From positions 1,426,001 to 1,490,000 of the forward strand of contig NZ_JADBEJ010000001.1 of NCBI RefSeq assembly GCF_014873915.1: a stretch of 64,000 nt of DNA. The letters are read 5' to 3'. Positions 43,542 through 52,141 of the stretch are shown here, piece by piece (the first letter of the stretch is position 1; each line of letters begins with the position of its first letter). The notes beneath the pieces were generated by a model. That model was not told the origin of the DNA. It was given only the letters and a program-made list of their open reading frames with translations, and searched no databases. The translations under genes were made by a program, and so were the position numbers. The stretch is from Amycolatopsis roodepoortensis (GTDB taxonomy: Bacteria; Actinomycetota; Actinomycetes; Mycobacteriales; Pseudonocardiaceae).

Positions 43542-46331
43542 ATGGTCGCGCCCAGGTTGGTGGGCAGGGCGGAAGAAGTGGCCGCGATCCACGCGGCGAT
43601 CGACGCGACCGCGCGGGGGCTCGGGCAATGCCTTGTGGTGGAGGGCATGGCGGGTATCGGCAAGAGCCGGTTGCTGAGCGAGGGGACCGAGTACGCCGCC
43701 GGGCTCGAGCTGTCCGTTGTCACCGGCCGGGCCACCGAACTGGACCGGGTCGCCCCGCTCAACGTGCTGCTCGGGGCCTTGCGTCCGGTACTGCCCGTGC
43801 CTCCCGCGGAGATCGGGGCTGGCGCCGAGCACAACGGCTTCTGGCTGATCGACCGGCTCGGCGCGCTGATCGAGGATCAGGTGCGTACCCGGCCGATGCT
43901 GGTGGTCCTCGACGACGTGCAATGGGCCGACGAGCTCACCGCGCTGGCTCTCCGGGTGCTGGTCCCCGCGCTGGCCTCCTCGCCGGTGTGCTGGGTGCTG
44001 GCCCGGCGCCCGCTGCCAGAACGCGCACCGGGCCAGGAGGCCGTGGACTGGCTGCTGGCGGAGGGCGCGCCGCGGCTCCAGCTCGAACCGCTGCGGCGGG
44101 ACTGCGTCACCGAGTTGTGCTCCGAGCTGCTCGGCGCGGCTCCCGACGAACAGCTGCTGGCCTTCGCCGAACGCAGCGACGGGAATCCCTTCCTCCTCGG
44201 TGACCTCCTCACCTCGTTACGGGACGCGGGCCGGATCGCCGTGACCGCCGGCAGAGCCACGGTGACCGGCGAGGAACTGCCATCGAGTTTCCTGCTGTCG
44301 GTGGAGCATCGGTTGCGGGACCTCTCCGAGCACACCAGGGCGCTGCTGGTGGCCGGGGCGGTGCTCGGCAGGCGATTCACCCTGCACGAGGCGGCAGGTC
44401 TGGCGGGCCGGTCGGCGGTGGACCTGGTGATCGGGGCCAAAGAGGCGGTGCGCAGTGGCGCGCTGGTCGACGACGGCGCCGCCCTCGCCTACCGGCACGA
44501 CCTGATCCGGGAGGCCGTCTACAACGCGCTGCCCGAGCCGGTGCGCCGGGCGTTGCACCGGGAAGCGGCCGAGGTGGTGCGGAAAGAGGGGCATCCGGTG
44601 CTGGAGGTGGCCTCGCATCTGCTTCGCGGGGCACGCCAGGCCGACGCACAAGCGATCGAGGTGCTGCGGTCGGCCGCCGATCAGGTCGCCTCCACCTCGC
44701 CCGGGACAGCGGCGGAGCTGATGCTGCGGGGCCTCGAACTGCTGGACCCGCAGGACAGTGCACGCCCGGATCTGGTCGCGGCCACCGTCCGGTTGCTGGC
44801 CTCGGCGGGGCGGCTGGCCGAAGCCCGTGAACTCGGCGAGCGGGCCTTGCGCGCCGGGTTGCCCGAGCCGGTCGAAGCCGGGCTACTACTCGGGTTGGCT
44901 GAGGCGATGAAGCACGCCGGCCGGTCCGGTGCGGTACTGGAGTTCACCCGCCGCGCGCTGGCCCACGAAAGCGTCCACGAGTCGGCTCGTGCGCAGCTGC
45001 TGGCCAGCGAGGCGCACGCCCTGCTTCAGACGGGTGAGCTGGTGAACGCCGCCGAGGTGGGGGAGCAGGCGGTCCGGCTGGGCCGCGCGGCGGGGGAGCA
45101 CTCCGCGGTGGTCTACGCCCTGGGCGCCTGCGCGGTCGGCGCGCAGGATCGTGGCGAGGTGGCGGCCGCCATCGAGATCGCGGGCGAGGCCGTCCGGCTC
45201 GCGAACGAGGTCGGCGGGGCGGCCAGCCAATGGCATCCCCGGCTGTGGCTGGCGCCCGCCCTGGTCGCGGCCGACCGGCTGAACGAGGCGTCCGCGGTGT
45301 ACGAGATGGGGCAGCGCGAGGCGGAATGGTTCGGCACCGCGTGGACCTTGCCGCTGTGGCACTACTACCGCGGCGAACTCCACGCGGCAGCCGGGCGGCT
45401 GGACGACGCGGCCGCCGAGTTCGAGTCGGGGCTCGCCGTCGCCGAACAGCTCGGTGCGCTGGCGCTGGCTCCGTCCCTGCAGCTCGCGCTGGCGCGGATC
45501 TCGCTCTGGCAGGACGAAGTGCCGCAGGCCCGCAAGTACCTGCGCCGCGCGAAGCAGCTGGCGGAGGAGGGGGTGGGCGTGGTCTCGGAGGACCTTGCCT
45601 GGACCTCGGCCCTGCTGCTGGACAGCGGCGGTAAGCCGGACGAAGCGGCGGCGGAGCTGGCCGAGATCTACTCGGCGCTGCCGCGGCGGCTGCTGTTGCT
45701 CACCTATCACCCGTACGCCGGTCCGCAGCTGGTCCGGATCGCGTTGCGGGCAAGGCGCCCGGAGCTGGCCGCGGTGGTGGCGCGGGCGGCAGGCACACTC
45801 GCGGAAGCCAACCCGGGGGTTCCGACACTCGTGGCGGCCGGGCTGCACGCCGACGCGCTCGTGCGTGGAGATCTCGACGATCTGCGCGAGGCGGTCCGGT
45901 TGTACGAGGCGAGCCCGCGCCCGCCCGCCGTGGCCGCGGCGTACGAGGACGCGGCGGCGGCCGAGCAGACGGCGGGCAACCGCACAGAGGCGGTGGGCTT
46001 GCTGGAATCCGCGCTCGGACTGCACACCACGAGCGGCGCCAAACGCCATATCGCTCGCGTTCGCGGCCGGATGCGCCGGCTCGGCGTCCACCTTGCGGCC
46101 CCCGCGGGCCAGCGTGCGGCCACCTCCGGCTGGCACAGCCTGACCCGCTCGGAACTGAAGGTGGCCAGGCTGGTGGCCGAGGGCCTCACCAACCGGGACG
46201 TCGCCGCCCGGCTGTTCCTGTCCCCGCACACCGTGGACACGCATCTGCGGCACATCTTCGCCAAACTGGATGTGTCCAGCCGGGTCGAGGTGACCCGCAA
46301 GGTCCTCGAACACGGTCAAGACGGGGACTGA
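43542..46331 (+). CDS. LuxR-family LAL-type pathway regulator
   Basis: 929 residues from ATG 43542 (GGGGAGAA upstream). AAA-like N-terminus with Walker A GMAGIGKS at 35-42 and Walker B VVLDDVQWAD, a long TPR-like middle and a C-terminal LuxR HTH (LTRSELKVARLVAEGLTNRD, SPHTVDTHLRHIFAKL). LAL proteins are typical cluster-situated activators in actinomycetes, so this is the best candidate for the master activator. A hairpin terminator follows. Confidence 0.92.
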   Translation: MVAPRLVGRAEEVAAIHAAIDATARGLGQCLVVEGMAGIGKSRLLSEGTEYAAGLELSVVTGRATELDRVAPLNVLLGALRPVLPVPPAEIGAGAEHNGFWLIDRLGALIEDQVRTRPMLVVLDDVQWADELTALALRVLVPALASSPVCWVLARRPLPERAPGQEAVDWLLAEGAPRLQLEPLRRDCVTELCSELLGAAPDEQLLAFAERSDGNPFLLGDLLTSLRDAGRIAVTAGRATVTGEELPSSFLLSVEHRLRDLSEHTRALLVAGAVLGRRFTLHEAAGLAGRSAVDLVIGAKEAVRSGALVDDGAALAYRHDLIREAVYNALPEPVRRALHREAAEVVRKEGHPVLEVASHLLRGARQADAQAIEVLRSAADQVASTSPGTAAELMLRGLELLDPQDSARPDLVAATVRLLASAGRLAEARELGERALRAGLPEPVEAGLLLGLAEAMKHAGRSGAVLEFTRRALAHESVHESARAQLLASEAHALLQTGELVNAAEVGEQAVRLGRAAGEHSAVVYALGACAVGAQDRGEVAAAIEIAGEAVRLANEVGGAASQWHPRLWLAPALVAADRLNEASAVYEMGQREAEWFGTAWTLPLWHYYRGELHAAAGRLDDAAAEFESGLAVAEQLGALALAPSLQLALARISLWQDEVPQARKYLRRAKQLAEEGVGVVSEDLAWTSALLLDSGGKPDEAAAELAEIYSALPRRLLLLTYHPYAGPQLVRIALRARRPELAAVVARAAGTLAEANPGVPTLVAAGLHADALVRGDLDDLREAVRLYEASPRPPAVAAAYEDAAAAEQTAGNRTEAVGLLESALGLHTTSGAKRHIARVRGRMRRLGVHLAAPAGQRAATSGWHSLTRSELKVARLVAEGLTNRDVAARLFLSPHTVDTHLRHIFAKLDVSSRVEVTRKVLEHGQDGD

Positions 46332-46337
46332 TCCGCC

Positions 46338-46377
46338 GACCACGGCGGGGAGCGGCGAATCAGCCCTCGCCGTGGTC
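46338..46377. terminator. Bidirectional hairpin terminator
   Basis: 10-bp perfect stem GACCACGGCG / CGCCGTGGTC extended inward by further pairs after one mismatch, between the convergent LAL and SDR genes. Confidence 0.65.
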
Positions 46378-47137
46378 AGGAGCTGGCGCCACCGTCGATG
46401 ACGAGATCCTGCCCGACCACATAGGCCGATTCCGACGAGGCAAGGTAGAGCACCGCGGCCGCGACCTCCTCGGTGCGCCCGACGCGGGCGATCGGCATCC
46501 CCTCGGCCATCCGTACGTCCCGTTCGGCTTCGCTTTCCCCCGGCAGCAAGGACATCGGCGTGTTGATCGGCCCGGGGCTGACCACGTTGATGCGGATGCC
46601 TTCGCGGATGTACTCGCGTGCCGCCGTGGCGGACAGCGCGCTGATCCCGGCCTTGCTCGCGGCGTAGGCGCCGGTCCCCGGCACGGTCACATGACGCCCG
46701 ACCGCGGAGGCGAGGTTCACGATCGCGCCGCCGCCGTTGGCCCGCATATGCGCGATCTCCTGCTGCATGGACACCAGCGTGCCGGTCAGATTCGTGCGGA
46801 GCTGGTCCGTCCATTCCGCCACGTCGATATCGGTGATCATGCCGCCGGCGGCGAAGACTCCGGCGTTGTTCACCGCCACGTGCAGCCCGCCGTGGCGGGA
46901 CACGATCGTCTTGACGAGCTCGGCCATTTCGGTGGCGCTGGTGGTGTCCGCGACCACCGAGCTCGCCTCGCCGCCCGCGTCCTGGACGAGCTTCACGGTC
47001 TGCGCCAACGGTTCCTCGCTGCGGCCGCTCACCACCACCGTGGCACCTTCCTCGGCGAAGGTCGTGGCCACGGCTCGGCCGATACCCGCGCCGCCGCCGG
47101 TGACGAGGGCGACCTTGCCGGTGAGTCTTCCGGTCAT
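46376..47137 (-). CDS. Short-chain dehydrogenase/reductase
   Basis: 253 residues, AGGAGC eight bases before [11 protein letters not shown] cofactor site, NNAG, catalytic Ser in NLASAVG, YAASK and SPGPINTPM, a classical SDR of the 3-oxoacyl-reductase type; the GR at the end of beta-2 (VVSGRS) favours NADPH. Downstream gene of the minus-strand pair with the cupin (49-bp gap). Probable tailoring ketoreductase or dehydrogenase. Confidence 0.88.
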   Translation of the reverse strand: MTGRLTGKVALVTGGGAGIGRAVATTFAEEGATVVVSGRSEEPLAQTVKLVQDAGGEASSVVADTTSATEMAELVKTIVSRHGGLHVAVNNAGVFAAGGMITDIDVAEWTDQLRTNLTGTLVSMQQEIAHMRANGGGAIVNLASAVGRHVTVPGTGAYAASKAGISALSATAAREYIREGIRINVVSPGPINTPMSLLPGESEAERDVRMAEGMPIARVGRTEEVAAAVLYLASSESAYVVGQDLVIDGGASS

Positions 47138-47186
47138 TTCCTGTGCTCCTGTTCCGTTCGTGCGATGAGGACTGGGCTGGGCGGGG

Positions 47187-47705
47187 TCAGACGTGCAGCG
47201 CCGAGTCGTCCCAGGTGACCTGGACGCCGTACTCGGGTGCGGCGTCGGCGGAGCGCTGGACGTCGGCCTCGGTCAGCGGCGGCGGCAGCTCGCCGGGTTT
47301 GGCCGGATGTCCGATCTTGGTGAAGTAGCCCTCGAATCCGCCTGGGGTGAAAAGGAACAGCAGCCGCGCGGTGTGCAGCCCGACGTTCTTGAACCGGTGG
47401 CGGGTGCCGCGGGGGATGAACACGAAGTCCCCCGCGTGCGCCATGAAGGTCCGGTCGTCGCCGAGCACTTCAAGACTGCCGGACAGCAGGTAGTAGGCCT
47501 CGTCCTCGCGGGCGTGCCAGTGCGGCGGCGGCCCCTCGCCCGGCGGCACGGAGGCTTCGATGAGCGACAGCGCGCCGTTCGTGTCCTTCTCGGTGGCCTT
47601 GATCGTGTAGGTGTCACCCATGACCCACAGCGTCTGTCCCTCGCCTGCCGGGGTGTGCACGACCTGGCCCCTGGTGGTCTTGATGGTTTGGCTCTCCTGC
47701 GACAC
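47187..47705 (-). CDS. Cupin-domain protein
   Basis: 172 residues, GTG start after GGGAGGCCAG. Single cupin barrel with [19 protein letters not shown] (His-x-His-x4-Glu metal site) and RHRFKNVG. Could be a dioxygenase, isomerase or small-molecule binding protein; members often sit next to exporters and SDRs. First gene of the minus-strand cupin-SDR pair, divergent from the MFS exporter. Confidence 0.8.
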   Translation of the reverse strand: MSQESQTIKTTRGQVVHTPAGEGQTLWVMGDTYTIKATEKDTNGALSLIEASVPPGEGPPPHWHAREDEAYYLLSGSLEVLGDDRTFMAHAGDFVFIPRGTRHRFKNVGLHTARLLFLFTPGGFEGYFTKIGHPAKPGELPPPLTEADVQRSADAAPEYGVQVTWDDSALHV

Positions 47706-47834
47706 CCTGGCCTCCCTGTTCGGTCTCGTGGTGCCGAGCCAACCCCACCGCGACGGGCGTTGGCGTCACCCGTTCACGCCATCTCTGCGGGTGTTCCCGC
47801 CCGACTGCGTCCACTGACGGGTGGCGTGCGGCCA

Positions 47835-47854
47835 CATCACGCGAAGACGTGATG
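47835..47854. promoter_or_regulatory. Inverted repeat in the exporter/cupin divergent region
   Basis: Perfect arms CATCACG and CGTGATG with a 6-bp spacer in the 263-bp gap. Likely operator shared by the cupin-SDR operon and the MFS exporter; no local TetR gene, so the regulator is unknown. Confidence 0.4.
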
Positions 47855-47968
47855 CGGGCGGTCCCCGCCGGGAGAGAAGGTTTCCTGGTTCCGCAGGTGG
47901 AGGCGTCACTGCCGCAATGCCCGATCCGGGCACGCGGTGGCGCCCTGGCATGATGTGAGGTTCCGAAA

Positions 47969-49423
47969 ATGACTGAGGCGCCTGTCGCCCATCGGCCTTG
48001 GCCGATCTTCTGGCTGCTGGCGGTCACCCAGTTCATGGTCATCCTGGACACCACGATCGTGGCCATCGCGCTACCGGAGATCCAGCGTGACGTGGGGTTC
48101 ACCCCGTCGGGACTGTCCTGGGTGATGGACGGGTACATGCTGGTCTTCGGCGGGTTCGTGCTGCTCGGCGGCCGTGCGGCGGATCTCGCCGGCCGGCGCC
48201 GGATGCTGGTGCTGGGCATGACCCTGTTCGTGCTGAGTTCCGTGCTCTGCGTGATGGCCACCGAACCGTGGATGCTGGTGGTGGGCCGGATGGTGCAGGG
48301 TCTCGGTGGTGCGCTCGCCAGCCCCGCCGCGCTGGCCCTGGTGTTGCAGGTCCTGCCGGAGGGCGCGAGCCGCACCCGGGGAATGGCGATCTGGGGCGGG
48401 ATCGCCGGGGTCGCCGGGCCGACCGGGGTGCTGCTGGGCGGCGCGCTGTCGGAGGTGGCGTGGGAACTGGTCTTCGTGATCAACGCGCCGATCGGTATCG
48501 CCGTGATCGTGTTCGGGCTGCGCATGCTCCCAGGCGGTCAGCGATACGTGAAGGGCGACCTCGATGTCTTCGGCGCGCTTTCCGGTACGGCGGGCTTGTG
48601 CCTGCTGGTCTTCGGGGTGATGCGAGGTGCGGTCGAGGGCTGGGGCTCGGCCGTCACGGTCCTCACGCTGGGGGCGGCGGTGGTACTGCTGCTGGCGTTC
48701 GTCGCCCGGCAGGTGAAGGCGGCGAACCCGCTGCTGCCGCGGTCGTTGTTCGGCGTGCCGACGGTGGTGCTCGGGGTCGCCGCGAGCGGTCTGCTCGGCA
48801 TGGCGCTCTACGGAAGTTTCATCACCAACACGCTGAACCTGCAGCAGGCCAGGGGTTACAGCGCGATCGTGGCCGCGTTGCTGCTGATACCACTGGACAT
48901 CTGCCTGTTCGCCGGCACCAGCGTCGCCGGGCGGATCATGGCGCGGATGGGGCCGAGTACGGTGCTGTCCTCCGGGCTCGGGCTGCAAGCCGTCGCACTG
49001 GTCTGGTGGGCGAGCGTTCTCGACGCGCACGACAATGTCTGGCTGTCGACGGTGCTGCCGGCGAGCGTGGCCAGCTTCGGCCTTGGCGCGGCGATCGTAT
49101 GCGTGTTCGTGATCGGCACCTCCAATGTCAGCGGTGAACTCAGTGGTACCGCCTCGGGCATGGTGGTGACGGCCAACCAGGTGGGTGGCGCCATCGGTAT
49201 CGCTGCGCTGACCACCGTGGCCGCCACCCATACGACCGGGTTGCTGGCGGGCGGGGCGCCGGATCGGGCGCAGGCCGTTTCGTCCGGGCAGTCGGTCGCG
49301 CTGTGGGTAGCGGCGGGTGTCGCGGCGGTGGGTGCGTTGGTCGGACTGTTGCTCAAGCGCGACCACGGGGCCACCTGGCGCCGGGCCACGCCGGTCGCGG
49401 CCGGTGGTGCGGCACCGGAGTGA
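47969..49423 (+). CDS. MFS drug exporter, DHA2 (EmrB/QacA) family
   Basis: 484 residues, GAGGTTCC upstream. 14-helix type: FMVILDTTIVAIALPEIQ in helix 1, GRAADLAGRRRML loop between helices 2 and 3 and GLGGALASPAAL motif C. Such proton antiporters expel hydrophobic or aromatic compounds; here the likely self-resistance and export pump for the cluster product. Confidence 0.9.
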   Translation: MTEAPVAHRPWPIFWLLAVTQFMVILDTTIVAIALPEIQRDVGFTPSGLSWVMDGYMLVFGGFVLLGGRAADLAGRRRMLVLGMTLFVLSSVLCVMATEPWMLVVGRMVQGLGGALASPAALALVLQVLPEGASRTRGMAIWGGIAGVAGPTGVLLGGALSEVAWELVFVINAPIGIAVIVFGLRMLPGGQRYVKGDLDVFGALSGTAGLCLLVFGVMRGAVEGWGSAVTVLTLGAAVVLLLAFVARQVKAANPLLPRSLFGVPTVVLGVAASGLLGMALYGSFITNTLNLQQARGYSAIVAALLLIPLDICLFAGTSVAGRIMARMGPSTVLSSGLGLQAVALVWWASVLDAHDNVWLSTVLPASVASFGLGAAIVCVFVIGTSNVSGELSGTASGMVVTANQVGGAIGIAALTTVAATHTTGLLAGGAPDRAQAVSSGQSVALWVAAGVAAVGALVGLLLKRDHGATWRRATPVAAGGAAPE

Positions 49424-49443
49424 TCCCCGGCTCGTGCCCACAA

Positions 49444-49480
49444 AAGTGGCTTCCGGTCAGCTACTGACCGGAAGCCACTT
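49444..49480. terminator. Bidirectional hairpin terminator
   Basis: Perfect 17-bp stem AAGTGGCTTCCGGTCAG / complement, CTA loop, between the convergent exporter and LuxR genes, flanked by A-rich and T-rich ends so it can work both ways. Confidence 0.85.
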
Positions 49481-49501
49481 TGTGATCGTTTCTTCTGATT
49501 G

Positions 49502-50203
49502 TCAGGAATCGGCGCGATCCGCTTTCGACGGCAGCAGGCCTTCGCGCAGTGCGCGGGAAACCGCGAGAGTGCGGTTCGAGCAATTGAGCTTTGCCAGTAC
49601 ATTGGCCACCAGGCGTTTCGCTCCGTGTAGTGAAATTGTCAGCCTGCGGGCGATCTGTTTGTTGCTCAAACCATCCACCATCAACGAGAGCACCTGCTGT
49701 TCGCGCGGTGTCAGTGAAACGGGAGTTCCGTTTCGGGTCATTGTCGAACCATTGCGTGCTTGAGCGAGCAAGTTCTTGGTCAAGGCGGCAGGCATCGGCA
49801 CCTCGCCTTTGCATACCCGGTGGAGAGCGTCGTGGATCCCCGACGCGGTCAGATTGCCGATGTCGAGGAAGCCGTCGCAGGACACGCCGGTCGATCGGGT
49901 CATGTCCTGTTCGGACGAGCTGTCCAGCAACAACAGGATCTTGACGCACCGCTCACGGCTCGGGATACAGGAGTCACGGATCTGCTCGTCGGAGATATCG
50001 CATAGGGCGATTATCAGCACATCGGTTTCATGTCTTTCTTCGAGTGCGCCAAGTACTGATACCGGCGAGTTGAACGTGCTGAGATTTCCGATGGACGGCA
50101 GCAGTCCGAGTAGTCTTTCCAGGCCATAGCGGGTGACTTCGCTCCGTATGGCCAAGCCAACGTTCAGTGTTTCAGCTTGATATAATTCTGGTGCATTGAT
50201 CAT
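49502..50203 (-). CDS. LuxR-family regulator with degenerate receiver-like domain
   Basis: 233 residues. C-terminal HTH (SLTPREQQVLSLMVDGLSNK, ISLHGAKRLVANVLAKL). The N-terminal half has an alpha/beta receiver-like pattern (DVLIIALCD, KILLLLD) but no convincing acidic pocket, so it is probably phosphorylation-independent. Base composition is visibly less G+C-rich than neighbours, a sign of separate origin. It is the last gene before the IS/element debris and may or may not belong to the cluster. Confidence 0.8.
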   Translation of the reverse strand: MINAPELYQAETLNVGLAIRSEVTRYGLERLLGLLPSIGNLSTFNSPVSVLGALEERHETDVLIIALCDISDEQIRDSCIPSRERCVKILLLLDSSSEQDMTRSTGVSCDGFLDIGNLTASGIHDALHRVCKGEVPMPAALTKNLLAQARNGSTMTRNGTPVSLTPREQQVLSLMVDGLSNKQIARRLTISLHGAKRLVANVLAKLNCSNRTLAVSRALREGLLPSKADRADS

Positions 50204-50453
50204 CGTCCCCCCAGATCATCCATGCGTGGACCGCGTCGCCCCTGTCGCGGTCCGTCGAACCCAAATCGAGCCTTGCGAGAATTAGTCTACCGGCGTTCTT
50301 GAAACAATGGCAACCTAATGGGTAAGCTGCGGCCGCAAACGCGGACTGTAAAACGAGCGGTGCAACTCCCGATCATGGAAGTGCACCTGATGACCGACAT
50401 GATGCCCGGCGCGGAGAACGCTGAGGACTCGAAACCCAGCTGCTGAGGAGTGC

Positions 50454-51540
50454 CATGGCCAGCGGGCTGAAGCTGTTGCAGCAGTTGACCAAGCGGTTGC
50501 TGGAGTCCGCGCTCAAGGGTGAGATCACTGATCACCTCGGCTATGACAAGCACGACCCGGCCGGCCGCGGGACCGGTAACTCGCGCAACGGCACCCGCTC
50601 GAAGACCCGTGCTGACTGATGTCGGCCCGGTCGAGATCGACGTGCCGAGGGATCGGGACGCCAGCTTTGAACCCTCGATCGTCGCGAAGCGGCAGAAGCG
50701 CCTTGGCGGTGCGGACGAAATGGTGATCTCCTTGGCTGCCAAGGGATTCTCCACCGGGGAGATCTCCGCGCACCTGGCCGAGGTCTATGGCGCCGACGCG
50801 TCGCGCAGACGATCTCCACGATCACCGACAAGGTGATCGAGGGCATGGCCGAATGGCAGAACCGGCTCCTGGACCTGGTCTATCCGGTGATCTTCGTCGA
50901 TGCTATCCACGTCAAAATCCGTGACGGGCAGGTGGCCGACCGCCGATCCATGTCGCGCTCGCGGTGACCTGCGAGGGCCGCCGGGACATCCTTGGTTTGT
51001 GGGCCGGCGAGGGCGCCAAGTACTGGCTGCATGTGCTCACCGAACTGAAGAATCGCGGCGTGGCCGATGTACTAATTGTCGCCTGTGACGGGCTGGCCGG
51101 GCTGTCCGACGCGATCACCACGGTCTGGCCACAGACGATCACCCAGACTTGCGTGGTGCACCTGCTGCGCAACAGTTTCCGCTTTGCCGGCCGGCGGCAC
51201 TGGGACGCGATCGTCAAGGCCCTCAAACCGGTCTACACCGCGCCGACCGCACGCGAGCGGTCGCCGAGTTCACCGACACCTGGGGCGCACGGTATCCGGC
51301 CATCGTGCGGTTGTGGGACAACGTCTGGGCCGAGTTCATACCGTTCCTCGCCTTCGATCCGGAGATCCGGCGGCTGATCTACTCGACCAACGCCATCGAG
51401 AGCGTCAACGCCCGCATCCGCCGCGCTGTGAAGGGAGCCTGGACTCGACCGGCACCGGCTGCAAACGCTGGACGATGCGGTGGAAACCCGCGTTGAACGC
51501 GTTCGAGATCGCCTTCGACGGCCGCCTGGCTGCCGGACGG
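50454..51540 (+). pseudogene. Decayed IS256-family (mutator type) transposase
   Basis: Start ATG with GAGGAG; reading order recoverable across frames: LLQQLTKRLLESALKGEITD, DVGPVEIDVPRDRDASFEP, VIFVDAIHVKIRDG (catalytic Asp), DVLIVACDGLAG (Asp), TNAIESVNARIRRAV (Glu) and C-terminal GCKRWTMRWKPALNAFEIAF. At least four single-base frameshifts (near 50610, 50800, 50945, 51247) and a short internal deletion near 51430. It joins directly to an integrase fragment. No terminal inverted repeats were found by eye. Confidence 0.85.
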
Positions 51541-51880
51541 ACTCGGGCTCGCCGGATTCGTGCTCGGCCTGCTCGACTTCTACACAGGTTCCCGGTGGGG
51601 CGAACCGGTCTGTCAGCAGCGGCACGAGTACGACAGCGAAGCACGTGCGATCCAGATCCGCGAGCCGCTAAAGGAGATCGGCGGATGGCATCGCGAGGGT
51701 CTGTGACCACGTGACCCCGCTGATGCGCCAGCAGATTCTGCAAACGCTGGCGACCCGGTGGATCGGGTCGCTGGTCGCGCTCACCCCGAGTGAGCGGACG
51801 AAGCTGGGGGAGTGGTTCCCGCACCTGCACGCCACGTTCGGTCGACATGCGGCTCGAGACCGCCTCGCGGGTCCTTTTAC
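51541..51880 (+). pseudogene. Integrase remnant of a second, related element
   Basis: The frame GLAGFVLGLLDFYTGSRWGE through REPLKEIGG, then a jump to GIARVCDHVTPLMRQQI, matches the integrase at 59141-60497 but lacks about 450 bp between catalytic Arg and the end. The catalytic Tyr codon (ARVYDHV in the other copy) is Cys here. Its 3' end is followed by the same terminator and att sequence. Confidence 0.8.
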
Positions 51881-51882
51881 GG

Positions 51883-51985
51883 CTGAAGCCCCGCCCCTCC
51901 GAGGAGGAGCAGGGCTTCTGACCTGCGAAAACAGATGGTGCGCGATACTGGGATTGAACCAGTGACCTCTTCCGTGTCAGGGAAG
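51883..51985. repeat. Left 103-bp direct repeat with tRNA-Val 3' half (att site)
   Basis: Matches 60494-60596 over 103 bp with one mismatch and no gaps. The last 50 bp (51936-51985) equal the 3' 50 bp of tRNA-Val(GAC), including anticodon. The first part is a hairpin (AAGCCC...GGGCTT) ending the integrase gene. Junction left by tRNA-targeted integration. Confidence 0.88.
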
Positions 51986-52030
51986 ATCGAATCAGTGCCT
52001 GACCAGGCATTTTCTCTGTTTTCGCAGGTC
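51920..52030. repeat. 16-bp inverted arm repeats around the attachment core
   Basis: GACCTGCGAAAACAGA at 51920-51935 and its exact complement at 52015-52030; a third copy in the first orientation at 60531-60546. In the excised circle the 60531 and 52015 copies would flank the 50-bp core, as integrase arm sites do. Confidence 0.6.
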
Positions 52031-52141
52031 CGCGGTCTCTCGTTCCTCCTCGTTGGGGCGGCTTCGAACGCGTTGCGGCGCGTTCCGGTCGCCTGAATAT
52101 CGCCAGTTGATCTTGGGTTGCTGGTTACGAGGAGTTACTTC

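Larger units (their letters stand above)
27063..50203. other. Putative 3-amino-4-hydroxybenzoate-derived natural-product gene cluster
   Basis: Seventeen genes with consistent logic: precursor enzymes (GriI-like, GriH-like, DAHP synthase, MIO lyase/aminomutase), two AMP-forming ligases, an amidotransferase-like enzyme, oxidative tailoring (LLM, P450, BBE oxidase, FAD monooxygenase, SDR, cupin), a hydrolase, two LuxR-type regulators and an MFS exporter. No PKS, NRPS or carrier protein is present. Borders are inferred from element debris on both sides. GriI/GriH plus an aromatic lyase and ligases recalls bagremycin-type compounds. Confidence 0.7.

Noticed and set aside
44886..46814. 642-codon minus-strand frame
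   Set aside because: Antisense to the LAL regulator; continues through its HTH and into the SDR gene without own start context.
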